From Paenibacillus macerans (lineage in GTDB: Bacteria > Bacillota > Bacilli > Paenibacillales > Paenibacillaceae): 64,000 bases of DNA. Shown here one piece after another: positions 43,594 through 53,377 of the stretch. Numbering within the stretch: position 1 is the first letter of the stretch; each line of letters starts with the position of its first letter. The notes beneath the pieces were generated by a model that saw only the letters and a program-made list of their open reading frames with translations, made no database searches and was not told where the DNA came from. Where the stretch lies: NCBI RefSeq assembly GCF_023715465.1, contig NZ_JAMBOE010000013.1, forward strand, positions 62,001 to 126,000, read 5' to 3'. Position numbers and translations under genes: made by a program.

Positions 43594-43681
43594 AAAGGCA
43601 CACCTCTCCTGAAAAAAATTATGTAAAAATAGAACCAAATACCTAATCTATTTTATTTCGCTATCATTTTCAGGATTCCTG

Positions 43682-44248
43682 CTAAATTTCAATTGTTTTA
43701 ATTATTTTGGCAGGATTTCCTCCAACCACCGCACCGGCCGGCACATCTTTCGTAACGACCGCGCCTGCGGCAATGACCGTGTTATCGCCAATCGTCACCC
43801 CGGGAACGATCACGGCACGGCCGCCGATCCATACATTGTTGCCGATCTTGACCGGTTTCCCGAATTCCGCACCGGAGTTGCGTTCGGCCGGATTCAGCGG
43901 ATGGGCCGCCGTATAAATATGTACTCCCGGCGCCATAAAGCAGTACTCGCCAATATGCACCTCGCATACGTCCAAAATAACGCAGTCGAAATTGGCATAA
44001 AAATGATTCCCGACATAAATATTCGTGCCGTAATCGCAGCGGAAGGTCGGTTCGATATAAATATCGTCGCCGCAACTGCCGAAGAGCTGCTTCAAAATAC
44101 CGGTTCTCCGCTCCCGTTCATCCTCCTGTGTGGCATTAAACTCTCTGGTCAACCCGCGAGCCCGCAGCCGTTCGGCAACGAGCACGGGATCGCTGGCGTC
44201 ATACCAATCTCCGGCCAGCATCTTCTCTTTCTGTGTTGTCACCCTCAT
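43682..44248 (-). CDS. maa: Maltose/galactoside O-acetyltransferase family
   Basis: This 188-aa acyltransferase is of the left-handed beta-helix type. The opening EKMLAGDWYDASDPVLVAERLRA is the Mac N-terminal domain, and the C-terminal hexapeptide repeats contain IGNNVWIGGRAVIVPGVTIG and VTKDVPAGAVVGGNPAK. The catalytic His lies in HIYTAAHPLNPAER. The ATG directly follows the trmL stop (TAGATG), so the two are translated as a pair. It acetylates a sugar hydroxyl from acetyl-CoA; the physiological acceptor is not clear for this family. Confidence 0.9.
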   Translation of the reverse strand: MRVTTQKEKMLAGDWYDASDPVLVAERLRARGLTREFNATQEDERERRTGILKQLFGSCGDDIYIEPTFRCDYGTNIYVGNHFYANFDCVILDVCEVHIGEYCFMAPGVHIYTAAHPLNPAERNSGAEFGKPVKIGNNVWIGGRAVIVPGVTIGDNTVIAAGAVVTKDVPAGAVVGGNPAKIIKTIEI

Positions 44249-44713
44249 CTACTCCATTCCGGGAAAATCAAGCTGCCGCAGCGCCTCATACACGATGATC
44301 GCCGCAGAATTGGATAAATTCAATGAACGGACTTTATCCGTCATCGGCATCCGCATCACAGTATCGGGATGTGCCGCCAAAATTTCTGGAGCCAGCCCTT
44401 TCGTTTCTTTGCCGAACACTAAAAAATCTCCATCCTGAAACGAGAAATCCGTATAACGTTTGTCCGCCTTGGTGGTCGCAAAGAAAAACCGGCTGCCCCG
44501 GTATTTTTCCTCCACTTCCTGAAAAGAATCGTGATATTCAATATGGACCGCGTACCAATAATCCAGCCCGGCCCGTTTCAGGGTTTTGTCATCCGTACGA
44601 AATCCCAGCGGGCGCACCAAATGCAGATGCGTCCCCGTCGCCGCGCAGGTTCTGGCGATATTCCCCGTATTTGCCGGAATTTCCGGCTCCACCAGCACAA
44701 TATGCAATGCCAT
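44249..44713 (-). CDS. trmL: tRNA (cytidine/uridine-34-2'-O)-methyltransferase
   Basis: This 154-aa SPOUT methyltransferase matches TrmL (YibK/CspR). It modifies the wobble ribose of tRNA-Leu isoacceptors. Motifs: HIVLVEPEIPANTGNIARTCAATG at the N-terminus, HLVRPLGF, FLVFGKETKGL (motif 2) and MTDKVRSLNLSNSAAIIVYEALRQ (the SAM-binding knot, motif 3). The length is typical. GAGGTG precedes the ATG. It is the promoter-proximal gene of a pair with maa. Confidence 0.94.
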   Translation of the reverse strand: MALHIVLVEPEIPANTGNIARTCAATGTHLHLVRPLGFRTDDKTLKRAGLDYWYAVHIEYHDSFQEVEEKYRGSRFFFATTKADKRYTDFSFQDGDFLVFGKETKGLAPEILAAHPDTVMRMPMTDKVRSLNLSNSAAIIVYEALRQLDFPGME

Positions 44714-44815
44714 GAAACTAACACCTCATCCAATTTTAAGTCTGTCCATCCTCGGGCAGCGCTTGTTCCATTATAGCAAATTGGCCGCCCTCTTTCAGGT
44801 GCGGGGACCAAAAGC

Positions 44816-44852
44816 AAAAACTCCACCACCGCCAAACCTTGCGATGATGGAG
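44816..44852 (-). terminator. Terminator of serC
   Basis: CTCCATCATCGC / GCGGTGGTGGAG stem on the minus strand followed by TTTTTGCTTTT, about 55 bp past the serC stop. Confidence 0.75.
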
Positions 44853-44906
44853 CCGTGATTTGCTATAGCCTGAAAAGCGGCCAGGCCCGCAGGCCCCGGG
44901 TCCCGC

Positions 44907-45995
44907 TTAGCCGTGCGATTTTTGGAACTGGTTCATAAATTCGACCAACGCTTTAATTGCGCCGTACGGCACGGCATTGTAGATCGAGGCTCGCAGACCG
45001 CCAACGCTGCGGTGACCTTTGAGCCCGACAAAACCTGCCTGCTCCGACTCCTTGACAAACAGCTTTTCCAGCTCTTCGGAAGCGAGACGGAACGTTACGT
45101 TCATCGTCGAACGGCTGCCTTGCTCTACGCAGCCCCGGTAGAATCCGCCGCTTGCGTCGATCGTTTGATAGAGGAGACCGGCTTTTTCCTCATTTTTTTG
45201 CTCGATGCCTTGCAAACCGCCTTGTTCCTCAATCCACTTCAATACTTCGTTCACCATGTAGACGGAAAAGGATGGCGGGGTGTTGTAAAGCGAGTTGTTT
45301 TCCGCATGCGTATCGTACCGGAACATTGTCGGCAGATGCTTCTGCGACTCGCGCAGCAAATCCTCGCGGGCGATCACGACCGTTACGCCGGATGGGCCGA
45401 GGTTTTTCTGAGCTCCGGCATAAACCATGCCAAATTGCTTGAGATCAAACGGACGGCACAAAATATCGCTCGACATATCGGCAATCAGCGGCACGCTGCC
45501 GGTATCCGGGAACTGCCGGAACTGCGTGCCTTCAATCGTCTCATTGGACGTGATGTGCACGTACGCCGCGTTGTCCGGAAGATTCAAGCTGCTGACATCC
45601 GGGAGGGACATATATTTATTTTCCTCCGAGGAGGCCGCGATAAACGTCTCGCCGATGAGCTTGGCTTCCTTAATCGCCTTGTTGGCCCAGCTTCCCGATT
45701 TCACGTAACCGGCCGTCTTGCCTTCGCTCAAAAAGTTCATCGGAATCATCGCAAACTGCGTGGACGCCCCGCCCTGCAAGAACAGCACCTGATAGCCTGA
45801 CGGGCTGCCCAACAGCTTCAAAAGGCGGCTGGCCGCCTCGTTATGAACCGCTTCGTACACGGCTCCGCGGTGGGACATTTCCATAATCGACATGCCTGTT
45901 CCGCGAAAATCGACAAATTCCGCTTGGGCGCGTTCCAGCACTTCCAGCGGCAGTGCGGCCGGTCCGGCGTTAAAGTTATAAGCTCTGTTACTCAT
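44907..45995 (-). CDS. serC: Phosphoserine aminotransferase
   Basis: SerC converts 3-phosphohydroxypyruvate to phosphoserine (serine pathway) and acts in pyridoxal phosphate synthesis. The 362-aa protein opens YNFNAGPAALPLEVLERAQ, has LQGGASTQFAMIPMN, and the PLP lysine in YAGAQKNLGPSGVTVVI. It ends with GHRSVGGLRASIYNAV, where the His-Arg pair binds the phosphate. GGGGAG precedes the ATG. A promoter is visible at 46054-46082 and a terminator follows the gene, so it is monocistronic. Confidence 0.97.
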   Translation of the reverse strand: MSNRAYNFNAGPAALPLEVLERAQAEFVDFRGTGMSIMEMSHRGAVYEAVHNEAASRLLKLLGSPSGYQVLFLQGGASTQFAMIPMNFLSEGKTAGYVKSGSWANKAIKEAKLIGETFIAASSEENKYMSLPDVSSLNLPDNAAYVHITSNETIEGTQFRQFPDTGSVPLIADMSSDILCRPFDLKQFGMVYAGAQKNLGPSGVTVVIAREDLLRESQKHLPTMFRYDTHAENNSLYNTPPSFSVYMVNEVLKWIEEQGGLQGIEQKNEEKAGLLYQTIDASGGFYRGCVEQGSRSTMNVTFRLASEELEKLFVKESEQAGFVGLKGHRSVGGLRASIYNAVPYGAIKALVEFMNQFQKSHG

Positions 45996-46053
45996 TGCTC
46001 CCCATCCCTTTCCCTTCCATGGCTTGTATGGTTCGAAGTTTTAGATAAGGATT

Positions 46054-46082
46054 ATCATACCAACTAAACCGCCGCCCAGCAA
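46054..46082 (-). promoter_or_regulatory. Sigma-A-type promoter of serC
   Basis: On the minus strand TTGCTG, 17 bp, TATGAT, about 60 bp before the serC ATG. The rest of the gap to 46485 (about 400 bp) contains no gene that I can see. Confidence 0.65.
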
Positions 46083-46485
46083 GCTGATATTTCGCAAAAA
46101 TTCGCCAGTTTACAGAAATGACACATTAATGCTTCATTTTGATAAAGGAACGAGCTGCACGCATACCGTGCATGGATTGCGGAGATCGGAGCACGAATAA
46201 ACAGCCATTACGCTCCTCGTGGTAAATAACGGTAATTTTCGGCGTTATTTTGGATATATGACCTCTCACGCGAAAATAGCGGACTTTTTAGTACTTATTT
46301 CTTACCGAACTTGGTAATCAGAGCTTACTATCCCTCATTCGCCAACAATAGATACAAAAAATGTCCTTATGTCGCCTGAACTCCCTGCTTTGGAGAAAAT
46401 AACGCCCTTTTTTACCGCTATCCCCGCGGCCTGGGTTTAAAGCCTTCGCCAACTTGACTGGAACCGCCTAAACCGTCTGAACCAC

Positions 46486-47367
46486 CTACGTCGTCTTAAA
46501 AAACTCGTAAACCCGGGTCCAGGTTTGCCGCTCCCCCGGAGCGAGCTTCACTTCTACGAACATCTCCGGTGAAACAACATGCCCCTTGCCCCATACCGCT
46601 GCCGCGGCCACGCGGAGCTTGCTGCGCTCGCGAACCCCAAGACCGCTCGGCCGATGCAACAGCTCCCAGAGCCACGGCTGCTCTGATTCGTCGAACCCCT
46701 GCAGGCGAAAATAAAAATCCTTCTCCGGCTGCCGATCCCATGTAACTTCGTTGCCGCTGAACGCAAGCCCGTCCAGTGTACCGGGGTCATCGCTCCAGGG
46801 CGAAAACGCAAACGGAAAGCGCAGCACGTAGTCCGGGCCAATCGGCATGCCGTCAATCCCGAAGAAATTGTGGCAGTATTCATCGGTATGAACCGGTCGG
46901 GTGCCCACGTTATCCATCTCAACGCTCACGATAAGCCGATCATGATCGATCGAGACGGTTTTTACGAGCTGCACGGCGTAGCCGTTGCAGTATTTAGGCA
47001 ACACAGTAAACGTAATGCTTTTCGGCCCCTTCTGCTCCGTCATGATGGAAAACGGCTCGGCCTCATAAGCGCGGAAAAATTGATAATGCGCCGCATCCGG
47101 GCGTGTCAGCAACCCGACGCCAAGTTTGGGAAACTTTCCGCCGATCCCCGCCTCATCATAGCCAACGGCTTGTGCGATCCCGAATTCGCTGCAAAGCCCC
47201 TTCCCTCCGGTGCCTTGACCGGGAATCAGGCTTTCCGGAACGCCAAACGTATGGCCCGCGAACCGGACGCCCGTAATAAAGCCGCTCCAGTCAAACCGCG
47301 TTCCCCGGTATTCCCCGGGGTCCGCGATATCGACCGCAAGCAGTTCGTTTATCAGTTGATAAGCCAT
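46486..47367 (-). CDS. Aldose-epimerase-like (galactose mutarotase fold) protein
   Basis: This 293-aa protein has the beta-sandwich pattern of the aldose 1-epimerase superfamily (WSGFITGVRFAGHTFGVPE, VGLLTRPDAAHYQFFRAYE, VSVEMDNVGTRPVHTDEYCHNFFGIDGMPIGPDYVLRFPF, late CFFTGD-like region). His in HTDEYCHNF and a conserved Glu late are candidates for catalysis. It follows the GH94 gene by seven bases and closes the operon, so it probably interconverts anomers of the imported or released sugar. A role on a sugar phosphate, as in YeaD-type proteins, is an alternative. Confidence 0.8.
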   Translation of the reverse strand: MAYQLINELLAVDIADPGEYRGTRFDWSGFITGVRFAGHTFGVPESLIPGQGTGGKGLCSEFGIAQAVGYDEAGIGGKFPKLGVGLLTRPDAAHYQFFRAYEAEPFSIMTEQKGPKSITFTVLPKYCNGYAVQLVKTVSIDHDRLIVSVEMDNVGTRPVHTDEYCHNFFGIDGMPIGPDYVLRFPFAFSPWSDDPGTLDGLAFSGNEVTWDRQPEKDFYFRLQGFDESEQPWLWELLHRPSGLGVRERSKLRVAAAAVWGKGHVVSPEMFVEVKLAPGERQTWTRVYEFFKTT

Positions 47368-47374
47368 GCAATCA

Positions 47375-50131
47375 TTACCTTTCTTGAGCTAGCGAATCAA
47401 GCATCACGATCAGTTCATGAACGCCGTCGGCGGGCAAGGCTTCGATCCGCGCACGGGGGATCAGGCAGCCGGTTCCAGCGTTTTCGCCATCCAGGGTTTG
47501 ACGGTCCAAGGTTTGACCGTCCAAGCTGACGGAACCCACCCGGTACTGCCCAAATTCGGCCCGCTGCGGATTGCGGTAAACGACCCGCAGCATGCGCCCC
47601 GCAAACAGCGTTTCGACCGCCGCTTCGCCGGTATCATTAAACTGCGCCTGCACGAGCTTCGGCTCCAAACGCAGGTCGCCGTAGCGGCCTTTGACCCCAT
47701 AAACCTCGGTGAGCTGCGTCAGCAGCAGCCAGCTTGCCGATCCGGTCAAATAGGTGTACATGCCCCGGCTGCGCTCATTGATATATTCCGGTACCCCCGG
47801 ATATATCCGGCTGTTCTCGAAATCGGCGGACAGCCGGTAGATGGAGTCGAGCACCTCGAACCCTTCCTGCACAAAACCGCGCTTATACAGCGCGTTGGCG
47901 TACATGACGGTCATATGGCTGAACATCGCGCCGTTCTCTTTGTGGCCGAAAGCGAAGCCAAACGCCCGGCCCAGGTTTTGCTGGATTCCGCCGAAACGGG
48001 AATTCAGCCGGTATCCGATCCGTTCGTCTTTCAAATAGCGCTTTACCGCTTGCGAAATTTGCCCCGTCTGTTCGTCCGTGGCGACACCGCCCATAATCGC
48101 GAACACCTGCCCGGTTAACGTCATCCGTACGCCGTCCGGATGGTCTCCTTCGACGCGTTCGCCATCATTGTTGTAATAGCCGTTGAACCAGGCATACCCT
48201 TCCTTGCTTTGGATCCATTCATTTTGGCGAAGATGCGCTACGGCCCAGTCCGCTTTCCGCTTCAAATCCTCGGCCACCTTGCGGATGTCAAGCGCCAGCT
48301 TTCTGCCGCTTACGCGCGGAGTGACGGCGTCGTAATAGCGGTCAAGCAAATTCCGCTTTTCCTGAATGCTGTGATAAGCAATCGGCTGCCCAAACGTATC
48401 AAGCAGCAGCGCCATCTCTTCGGCGATGTCGAGCGAATCTTTTCCCGTGCGCTTCTGCAGCTCAAGCAGCAGCTCCGACAGCTCCATCAGGTTGCTGGCG
48501 TAAAACGCCGTAAACGCCACACTTTCCCCGCGGTCCGGGGCCAAATCGAGCCCGTCGTTCCAGTCCGCGCCCTCCAGCTTGATGTTGCCGTGTTCGCCGA
48601 CATTAAAGAATGGGACGATATTTTGCAGCAAAATATGCTCCAAAATCGTACCCTCGTATATTTGTCCGTCCGCGGTCAGCAGCTTGTTCCCCTGCTCCGG
48701 TGTCCAGGACGCATCGCGTTCACGGCAACGCTTGACGAATACGTCGCGGAAATAGCCTTGCGGCTGGAACAGGAAGTCCAAATCCCCGCTCTGATGGAGG
48801 TACAGCAGCGTCGTCATCAGCGGCCAGGCGCCATGATCCATCCATACCCGCGGGATGTTGTTGCGGTCGGCAACGAATTCCCCCGGCCCCGCGCCGATAA
48901 TCGTCGCGTTGCTGCCGTCCATCCGCACGCCGGCGTAGTTGTTGAGCAGCAGATGGCGCACTTCCGCCGGCTCCATCACCATCAGCGCCAGACAGTCCTG
49001 CCACAGGTCGCGCCAGCCTCTGCCCCCGCGTCCGTAATCGTGGTAAGGCAGGAACGAATTGCCGTAAAGCCGGCGCAAAATCGGCTGCAGCGTCACCCAT
49101 TTCATCCATAAATCCTGTTCCTCTTGCCCTGAGCTGAAGCGGATCGTATCCAATTTGTCCCGCCAGTAAGCCTGGTTTTGCTCAAGCAGGGCATCGAACC
49201 GTCCAGCCGCCAAATAATCCGCCGCATACCGCCCCACATCGATCCGGTCGCCCGAAATGATCATGGCCACGACATATGAGACGGATTTCCCCGGCGCTAA
49301 TTCCACCGGAGCGAAACGCAGCGCGCCAACCGCTTCGTAACCTTCCACAGCGGCTCCCACCTGCGTATCCGGCTCCTGGTTCATAACGACGGCCTCCGGC
49401 CAGTCCAGCGCCCCGCCTTCGCCGATAAAATCCTCCGCCACCGGGAAAAATCCGGTGGGCGCCGCGCCCTCGCCTTCAGCGCCAAGCACAGCGTAGGCTA
49501 TCTTATTGGCACGGTGGCCCCGCTCGTCAAAGGAAAGCGCCGGCTGCACCTCAATGCCGTACTCCGACGTAAATATCCGGTGGAGCAGCGACGTAACGTG
49601 GCGGTGATCCCGCAGATCGTCGGCCGAACGTCCGTACAGCGGAATCGCCGCCGTCGGCGTCAGCTGCAGCGGGGCGTTTCCCGTATTGGTCAGAGTGACC
49701 TGCATCAGCTCGATTTTATCGTCCGTTACCGGAACAAAGCTGACCGTCTTGGCCTGCAGCCCGGCTTTTTCATTCTCGCGCTTCACGGCATGCCATAGGA
49801 ACCCTGCCTCCACCGTGGAGCGTTCTTCTTCGCCCGTAAACCGCGCTGCGTTTTGTTTGGCGGAATTGCCGCTGACGGACCAGGCCCCGTATCCCTCGAT
49901 AAACACCCAAAAATTCCGCGATGCTTTGGAATTGTGCAGGCTTTCCGCCGAAACGGGCTCCATCAGAAACGTGTTGTGCCCCGAAGTGATGCCTCCGTGC
50001 AAATTCGGGGTCACGGCCGACATCATCCCCGCCTCGTTGACGAGGGGAAAATACAAATAGCTGTTATGCCCTGGCTGCTCCAGGCTGAATTCGCCTTGCT
50101 CCCCTTGAAACTTCCATCCTTTTTCTCCCAT
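47375..50131 (-). CDS. GH94 family disaccharide phosphorylase
   Basis: This 918-aa enzyme is of glycoside hydrolase family 94 (cellobiose/laminaribiose/chitobiose phosphorylases). It splits a beta-glucoside with inorganic phosphate to give alpha-sugar-1-phosphate. Motifs include the N-terminal Glyco_transf_36 fold, YGRGGRGWRDLWQDCL, the catalytic-acid region LEGADWNDGLDLAP, and FNGYYNNDGERVEGD. The length agrees with laminaribiose phosphorylase of Paenibacillus sp. YM-1 (about 910 aa, from memory). A short in-frame repeat (GQTLDRQTLDG) lies near the C-terminus. It is cytosolic and downstream of sugar permeases, fitting intracellular phosphorolysis. The exact disaccharide is not readable. Confidence 0.9.
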   Translation of the reverse strand: MGEKGWKFQGEQGEFSLEQPGHNSYLYFPLVNEAGMMSAVTPNLHGGITSGHNTFLMEPVSAESLHNSKASRNFWVFIEGYGAWSVSGNSAKQNAARFTGEEERSTVEAGFLWHAVKRENEKAGLQAKTVSFVPVTDDKIELMQVTLTNTGNAPLQLTPTAAIPLYGRSADDLRDHRHVTSLLHRIFTSEYGIEVQPALSFDERGHRANKIAYAVLGAEGEGAAPTGFFPVAEDFIGEGGALDWPEAVVMNQEPDTQVGAAVEGYEAVGALRFAPVELAPGKSVSYVVAMIISGDRIDVGRYAADYLAAGRFDALLEQNQAYWRDKLDTIRFSSGQEEQDLWMKWVTLQPILRRLYGNSFLPYHDYGRGGRGWRDLWQDCLALMVMEPAEVRHLLLNNYAGVRMDGSNATIIGAGPGEFVADRNNIPRVWMDHGAWPLMTTLLYLHQSGDLDFLFQPQGYFRDVFVKRCRERDASWTPEQGNKLLTADGQIYEGTILEHILLQNIVPFFNVGEHGNIKLEGADWNDGLDLAPDRGESVAFTAFYASNLMELSELLLELQKRTGKDSLDIAEEMALLLDTFGQPIAYHSIQEKRNLLDRYYDAVTPRVSGRKLALDIRKVAEDLKRKADWAVAHLRQNEWIQSKEGYAWFNGYYNNDGERVEGDHPDGVRMTLTGQVFAIMGGVATDEQTGQISQAVKRYLKDERIGYRLNSRFGGIQQNLGRAFGFAFGHKENGAMFSHMTVMYANALYKRGFVQEGFEVLDSIYRLSADFENSRIYPGVPEYINERSRGMYTYLTGSASWLLLTQLTEVYGVKGRYGDLRLEPKLVQAQFNDTGEAAVETLFAGRMLRVVYRNPQRAEFGQYRVGSVSLDGQTLDRQTLDGENAGTGCLIPRARIEALPADGVHELIVMLDSLAQER

Positions 50132-50162
50132 TTGCGCTTCTTCCTCTCTCTGTAGTCCGCAT

Positions 50163-50999
50163 TTACGATTTCACGGCCCCGGCAAGCGCGCCGTCCACCA
50201 GGTATTTCTGAATGAAGGTATAGAGCAAAATGAGCGGAGCCGCCACGATCGTAATCCCGCACGCCAACAACGGCCAGTTGTTGCCGTATTGGCCCTTGAA
50301 CTCTTTTAAGCCAAACGTAATCGGATAGTTCACTTTGCTCGGCAAATACATGATCGGACCGACGAAGTCGTTCCAGATGCCGATCGCCGTAAGGATGACG
50401 CCTGTCGCAATAACCGGCTTCATCAGCGGCAAAATCATCTGGAACAGGTATCTTGTATACCCCGATCCGTCCATGCCCGCAGCTTCGTCCAACTCGCGGC
50501 TGATCGATTTGATGTAGCCGACGAACATCATAAACACGACGCCCGTACCGCTCGTCTTCAAAATGATGTAGCCCAGCTTCGTATCGTAACCGAAGAAATC
50601 CAGGCTTTCCTTAAAGGTAAGCATCAGCTTATATTGAGCGACCATCGGGTTAGGGAGAAACTGCGACAGCAGGAAAAACATATAAATAAACCCGCTCCAT
50701 TTGACGTACCCCCGCGCTACCGGGAAGGCGCCAAGGATAGACACAATAATCGTAAGCACCGTTGCCACGGCCGTATAAAGAACACTGTTCAGAAAATAGT
50801 TCGCAAAATTGCCCTCGGTCCAGGCGCTGACGTAGTTGCTCCACTGGGCGTCCTTCACCAGCCCGATCGGGTTCATCAAATATTCGGGATACGATTTCAG
50901 CGAAACGTTGAGCACCAAAATCAGCGGCACCACGTAAAGGACAAGCAGCACGGCGATGACGGCGTAAGACAGAATCGTAAATGAATTGGATTTTTTCAT
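50163..50999 (-). CDS. Sugar ABC transporter permease (MalG type)
   Basis: This 278-aa inner-membrane permease has six helices and the EAA loop SRELDEAAGMDGSGYTRYLFQMILPLMKPV, which contacts the ATPase. The start at 50999 has GAGGTGG upstream; a longer frame to 51050 would run into the preceding gene. Its start overlaps the stop of the MalF-type gene. Together they import the oligosaccharide bound by the lipoprotein upstream. No ATPase gene is in the cluster; a shared MsmX-type ATPase elsewhere is usual in Bacilli. Confidence 0.92.
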   Translation of the reverse strand: MKKSNSFTILSYAVIAVLLVLYVVPLILVLNVSLKSYPEYLMNPIGLVKDAQWSNYVSAWTEGNFANYFLNSVLYTAVATVLTIIVSILGAFPVARGYVKWSGFIYMFFLLSQFLPNPMVAQYKLMLTFKESLDFFGYDTKLGYIILKTSGTGVVFMMFVGYIKSISRELDEAAGMDGSGYTRYLFQMILPLMKPVIATGVILTAIGIWNDFVGPIMYLPSKVNYPITFGLKEFKGQYGNNWPLLACGITIVAAPLILLYTFIQKYLVDGALAGAVKS

Positions 51000-51000
51000 T

Positions 51001-51894
51001 TTAATATTCCACCTCTCTCTTACGCGTCTGTCTGACGGCCACGACAACAAACACCAAAATGATCAGGAACTGAATCACGGACAGCGCCGAAGGCAAGCCC
51101 ATTTCCAGACTGCCGCGGAACGTTTCCTTATACACGTCATACGCCATCGTTCTTGTGTTGAACTTACCGTCCGTCGTGGCGAGGATAATATCGAACGTGG
51201 ACATCGCCCCGATGATCGAAAGCAGCATGTTGACGGTAAAAGACGGCGCGATCAGCGGGAACGTTATGTTCTTAAACGATTGCCAGCGGTTCGTCCCGTC
51301 AATGTACCCCGCTTCGTACAGATCCTTCGGCACGGATTGCAGGCCGGCGAGGAAAATCAGCATCGAATAGCCCATGTACATCCAGATTTGCACGAAAATA
51401 ATGTAACCGAACGCGTGCGTAAAGCTGGAGAAAAACATGTCTTTATATCCGAACAGCCATTGATACAGCATATTGACCGGTCCGCTCATCGGGTCGAACA
51501 TCATGCCCCAAACAAGCGCGACGACGGCCACCCCAAGCACGACCGGCAGAAAAAACACGGCCCGGTAAAAATAATCGCCGCGCAGCCGTTGGTTAATCAG
51601 TACGGCGACAAACAATGCCACTCCGTTTTGCACGATGGTGACAATAAACATGAAAATCAGCGTGTTTTTGATGGAAACCCAACGTTCCCCGGAATTTCCG
51701 GCAAAAAACAAGTCTTTATAGTTATCGAGCCCGACGAAATGCATGGAGCTGCCGGGGATATTTTTCACATCCGTAAACGAATAAATCACAGTTAACATCG
51801 ATGGTCCGAAATAAAAAACGACATATAATGCCAGGGGAATCAACAGGAGCAGAAAAGGAACGTAACGGGCAAAGCCTTTTCCAAATGGGTACAT
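51001..51894 (-). CDS. Sugar ABC transporter permease (MalF type)
   Basis: This 297-aa permease has six helices, an extracytoplasmic stretch after helix 1 (SFTDVKNIPGSSMHFVGLDNYKDLFF, a LplB/UgpA-like pattern) and the EAA loop PKDLYEAGYIDGTNRWQSFKNITFPLIAPSF. The ATG at 51894 sits five bases behind AGAGGTGA; a GTG at 51903 lies within the ribosome binding site. It is the partner of the MalG-type permease that follows directly. Confidence 0.92.
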   Translation of the reverse strand: MYPFGKGFARYVPFLLLLIPLALYVVFYFGPSMLTVIYSFTDVKNIPGSSMHFVGLDNYKDLFFAGNSGERWVSIKNTLIFMFIVTIVQNGVALFVAVLINQRLRGDYFYRAVFFLPVVLGVAVVALVWGMMFDPMSGPVNMLYQWLFGYKDMFFSSFTHAFGYIIFVQIWMYMGYSMLIFLAGLQSVPKDLYEAGYIDGTNRWQSFKNITFPLIAPSFTVNMLLSIIGAMSTFDIILATTDGKFNTRTMAYDVYKETFRGSLEMGLPSALSVIQFLIILVFVVVAVRQTRKREVEY

Positions 51895-52009
51895 CTCTCT
51901 CACCTCTTAAGGTCCAAATCAAATAAAGGATCGGGGCCTGACGCGCAGACCCCGAGACAGTACAGTATGGTTGTTTTCTTTCTATAGATTCAGACAGAAA
52001 CCTTATTGT

Positions 52010-53377
52010 TTACTTAGGCGCTGCGGCTTCCCATTCTTTTTGCTGGACATCGGCCAGTTCCTTCGCGGTTTTAAATGCCCCGCCCGGAGCCAGGTATTCC
52101 GTATGCACGCCTTCGGCCGCAAGATGTTCGCCCACGTTTTCGCGGTTGATCATCATAATCTCGTAAGCCAATTCGAAGTCGCCAAGGTACGGAGTCAGCT
52201 CTTTGTCGATAAATTCGCTCTCCGTCGAGATGTTGTCCTGCGTCGGAATAAAGCCGGCCGCTTTGACGAATTTGGTGTAATTTTCAGGCTGGGAGAAAAA
52301 TTCCATCCATTTGAGGGCGCCCTCTTTGTTTGGCCCTTTTTCGGCAACATACCAGGTTACGTCGTACTTACCTACAAATGAAGCGTTTTTCGCAGCGTCT
52401 TCCGTAGCCGGAAGCGGGAAATATCCATATTTCAGATCGGGATTCGCGGTTGCGATCGTCGGAGCGTCCCAGCTCCCGTCCGCCAGCATCGCGGATTTTC
52501 CTGCGGCGAAAATCGACGGTACGGAAGCATAGTCGATCCCCATAAAGCCATCGATCATGTAATTGTCCTGAATCGTTTTCGCTTTTTCCAGCACTTCCAC
52601 AGCTTCGGCGTCATTAAACGCCGTTTCGCCCTTCCAGACGCCTTCGATCCATTTTTGCTGGTCGCCGCCGCCCAAAATTTTCGACTGTAGGGCGAACACC
52701 GGCAGCTTCAACGGCCATACGTCTTTACCGGCGACGGCAATCGGCGTGATGCCTTTCGCTTTCAAGTCATCGCAAAGCTTGATGAATTCCGACCAAGTTT
52801 TCGGCACGGAAAGGCCGTTTTCTTCAAAAATTTGTTTGTTGTAAAACAGCCCGGACATCGCCACTTTGCCGGTCGGAATCGCATACACCTTGCCGTTGTA
52901 AGTTCCGGCTTTTTCAATGTCGTTCGCATTCCAGTTCTTAACGAACGCCTGATCCGACAGATCAGCGATCAGACCGGAATCGATCCATTGCTGCCAATCC
53001 GGCGTTTTCGCTCCGGGCGTCCATTCTTGCGGAGAAAGTCTCATCCCGGACAAGTCGGCCAAAATATCTACGTCGTTTGCCGTAATTCTCGCTCTTTGCG
53101 CCTGTTTATACTCGTCGTCCGGGCCGGTCGTCGTATATTCGATCTTGTATTCCGGATACTTTTCCTCGAACGCCTTATTGATATCTTCCATCGCTTTGTT
53201 AATGTTTTCTTGCTTCCAGTGCAGAATTTTAATGACTTTCTTCTCCCCGGACGCTTTGCCGCCATCGCCTCCGTTTGCCGGAGCCGCGTTACCGCCATTG
53301 CCGCTGCCTCCGCCGCAAGCCGCCAGACTAAGCGTCAGGGCGCCGGCCAGGATCAAGGCTGAAATTCTCTTTACCAT
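52010..53377 (-). CDS. Sugar ABC transporter substrate-binding lipoprotein
   Basis: This 455-aa family-1 solute-binding protein starts with a lipoprotein signal LILAGALTLSLAACGGGSG, where the Cys is lipidated, then a Gly/Asn/Ala linker. The mature part has VIKILHWKQENINKAMEDINKAFEEKYPEYKIEY and later WSEFIKLCDDLKAKGITPIAV, GWMDGSW-like MLADGSWDAP and TWYVAEKGPNKEGALKWMEF. GGGGG lies eight bases before the ATG. It is first gene of the leftward operon, with a LacI-type operator 137 bp upstream. The ligand is expected to be an oligosaccharide matching the GH94 enzyme. Confidence 0.93.
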   Translation of the reverse strand: MVKRISALILAGALTLSLAACGGGSGNGGNAAPANGGDGGKASGEKKVIKILHWKQENINKAMEDINKAFEEKYPEYKIEYTTTGPDDEYKQAQRARITANDVDILADLSGMRLSPQEWTPGAKTPDWQQWIDSGLIADLSDQAFVKNWNANDIEKAGTYNGKVYAIPTGKVAMSGLFYNKQIFEENGLSVPKTWSEFIKLCDDLKAKGITPIAVAGKDVWPLKLPVFALQSKILGGGDQQKWIEGVWKGETAFNDAEAVEVLEKAKTIQDNYMIDGFMGIDYASVPSIFAAGKSAMLADGSWDAPTIATANPDLKYGYFPLPATEDAAKNASFVGKYDVTWYVAEKGPNKEGALKWMEFFSQPENYTKFVKAAGFIPTQDNISTESEFIDKELTPYLGDFELAYEIMMINRENVGEHLAAEGVHTEYLAPGGAFKTAKELADVQQKEWEAAAPK

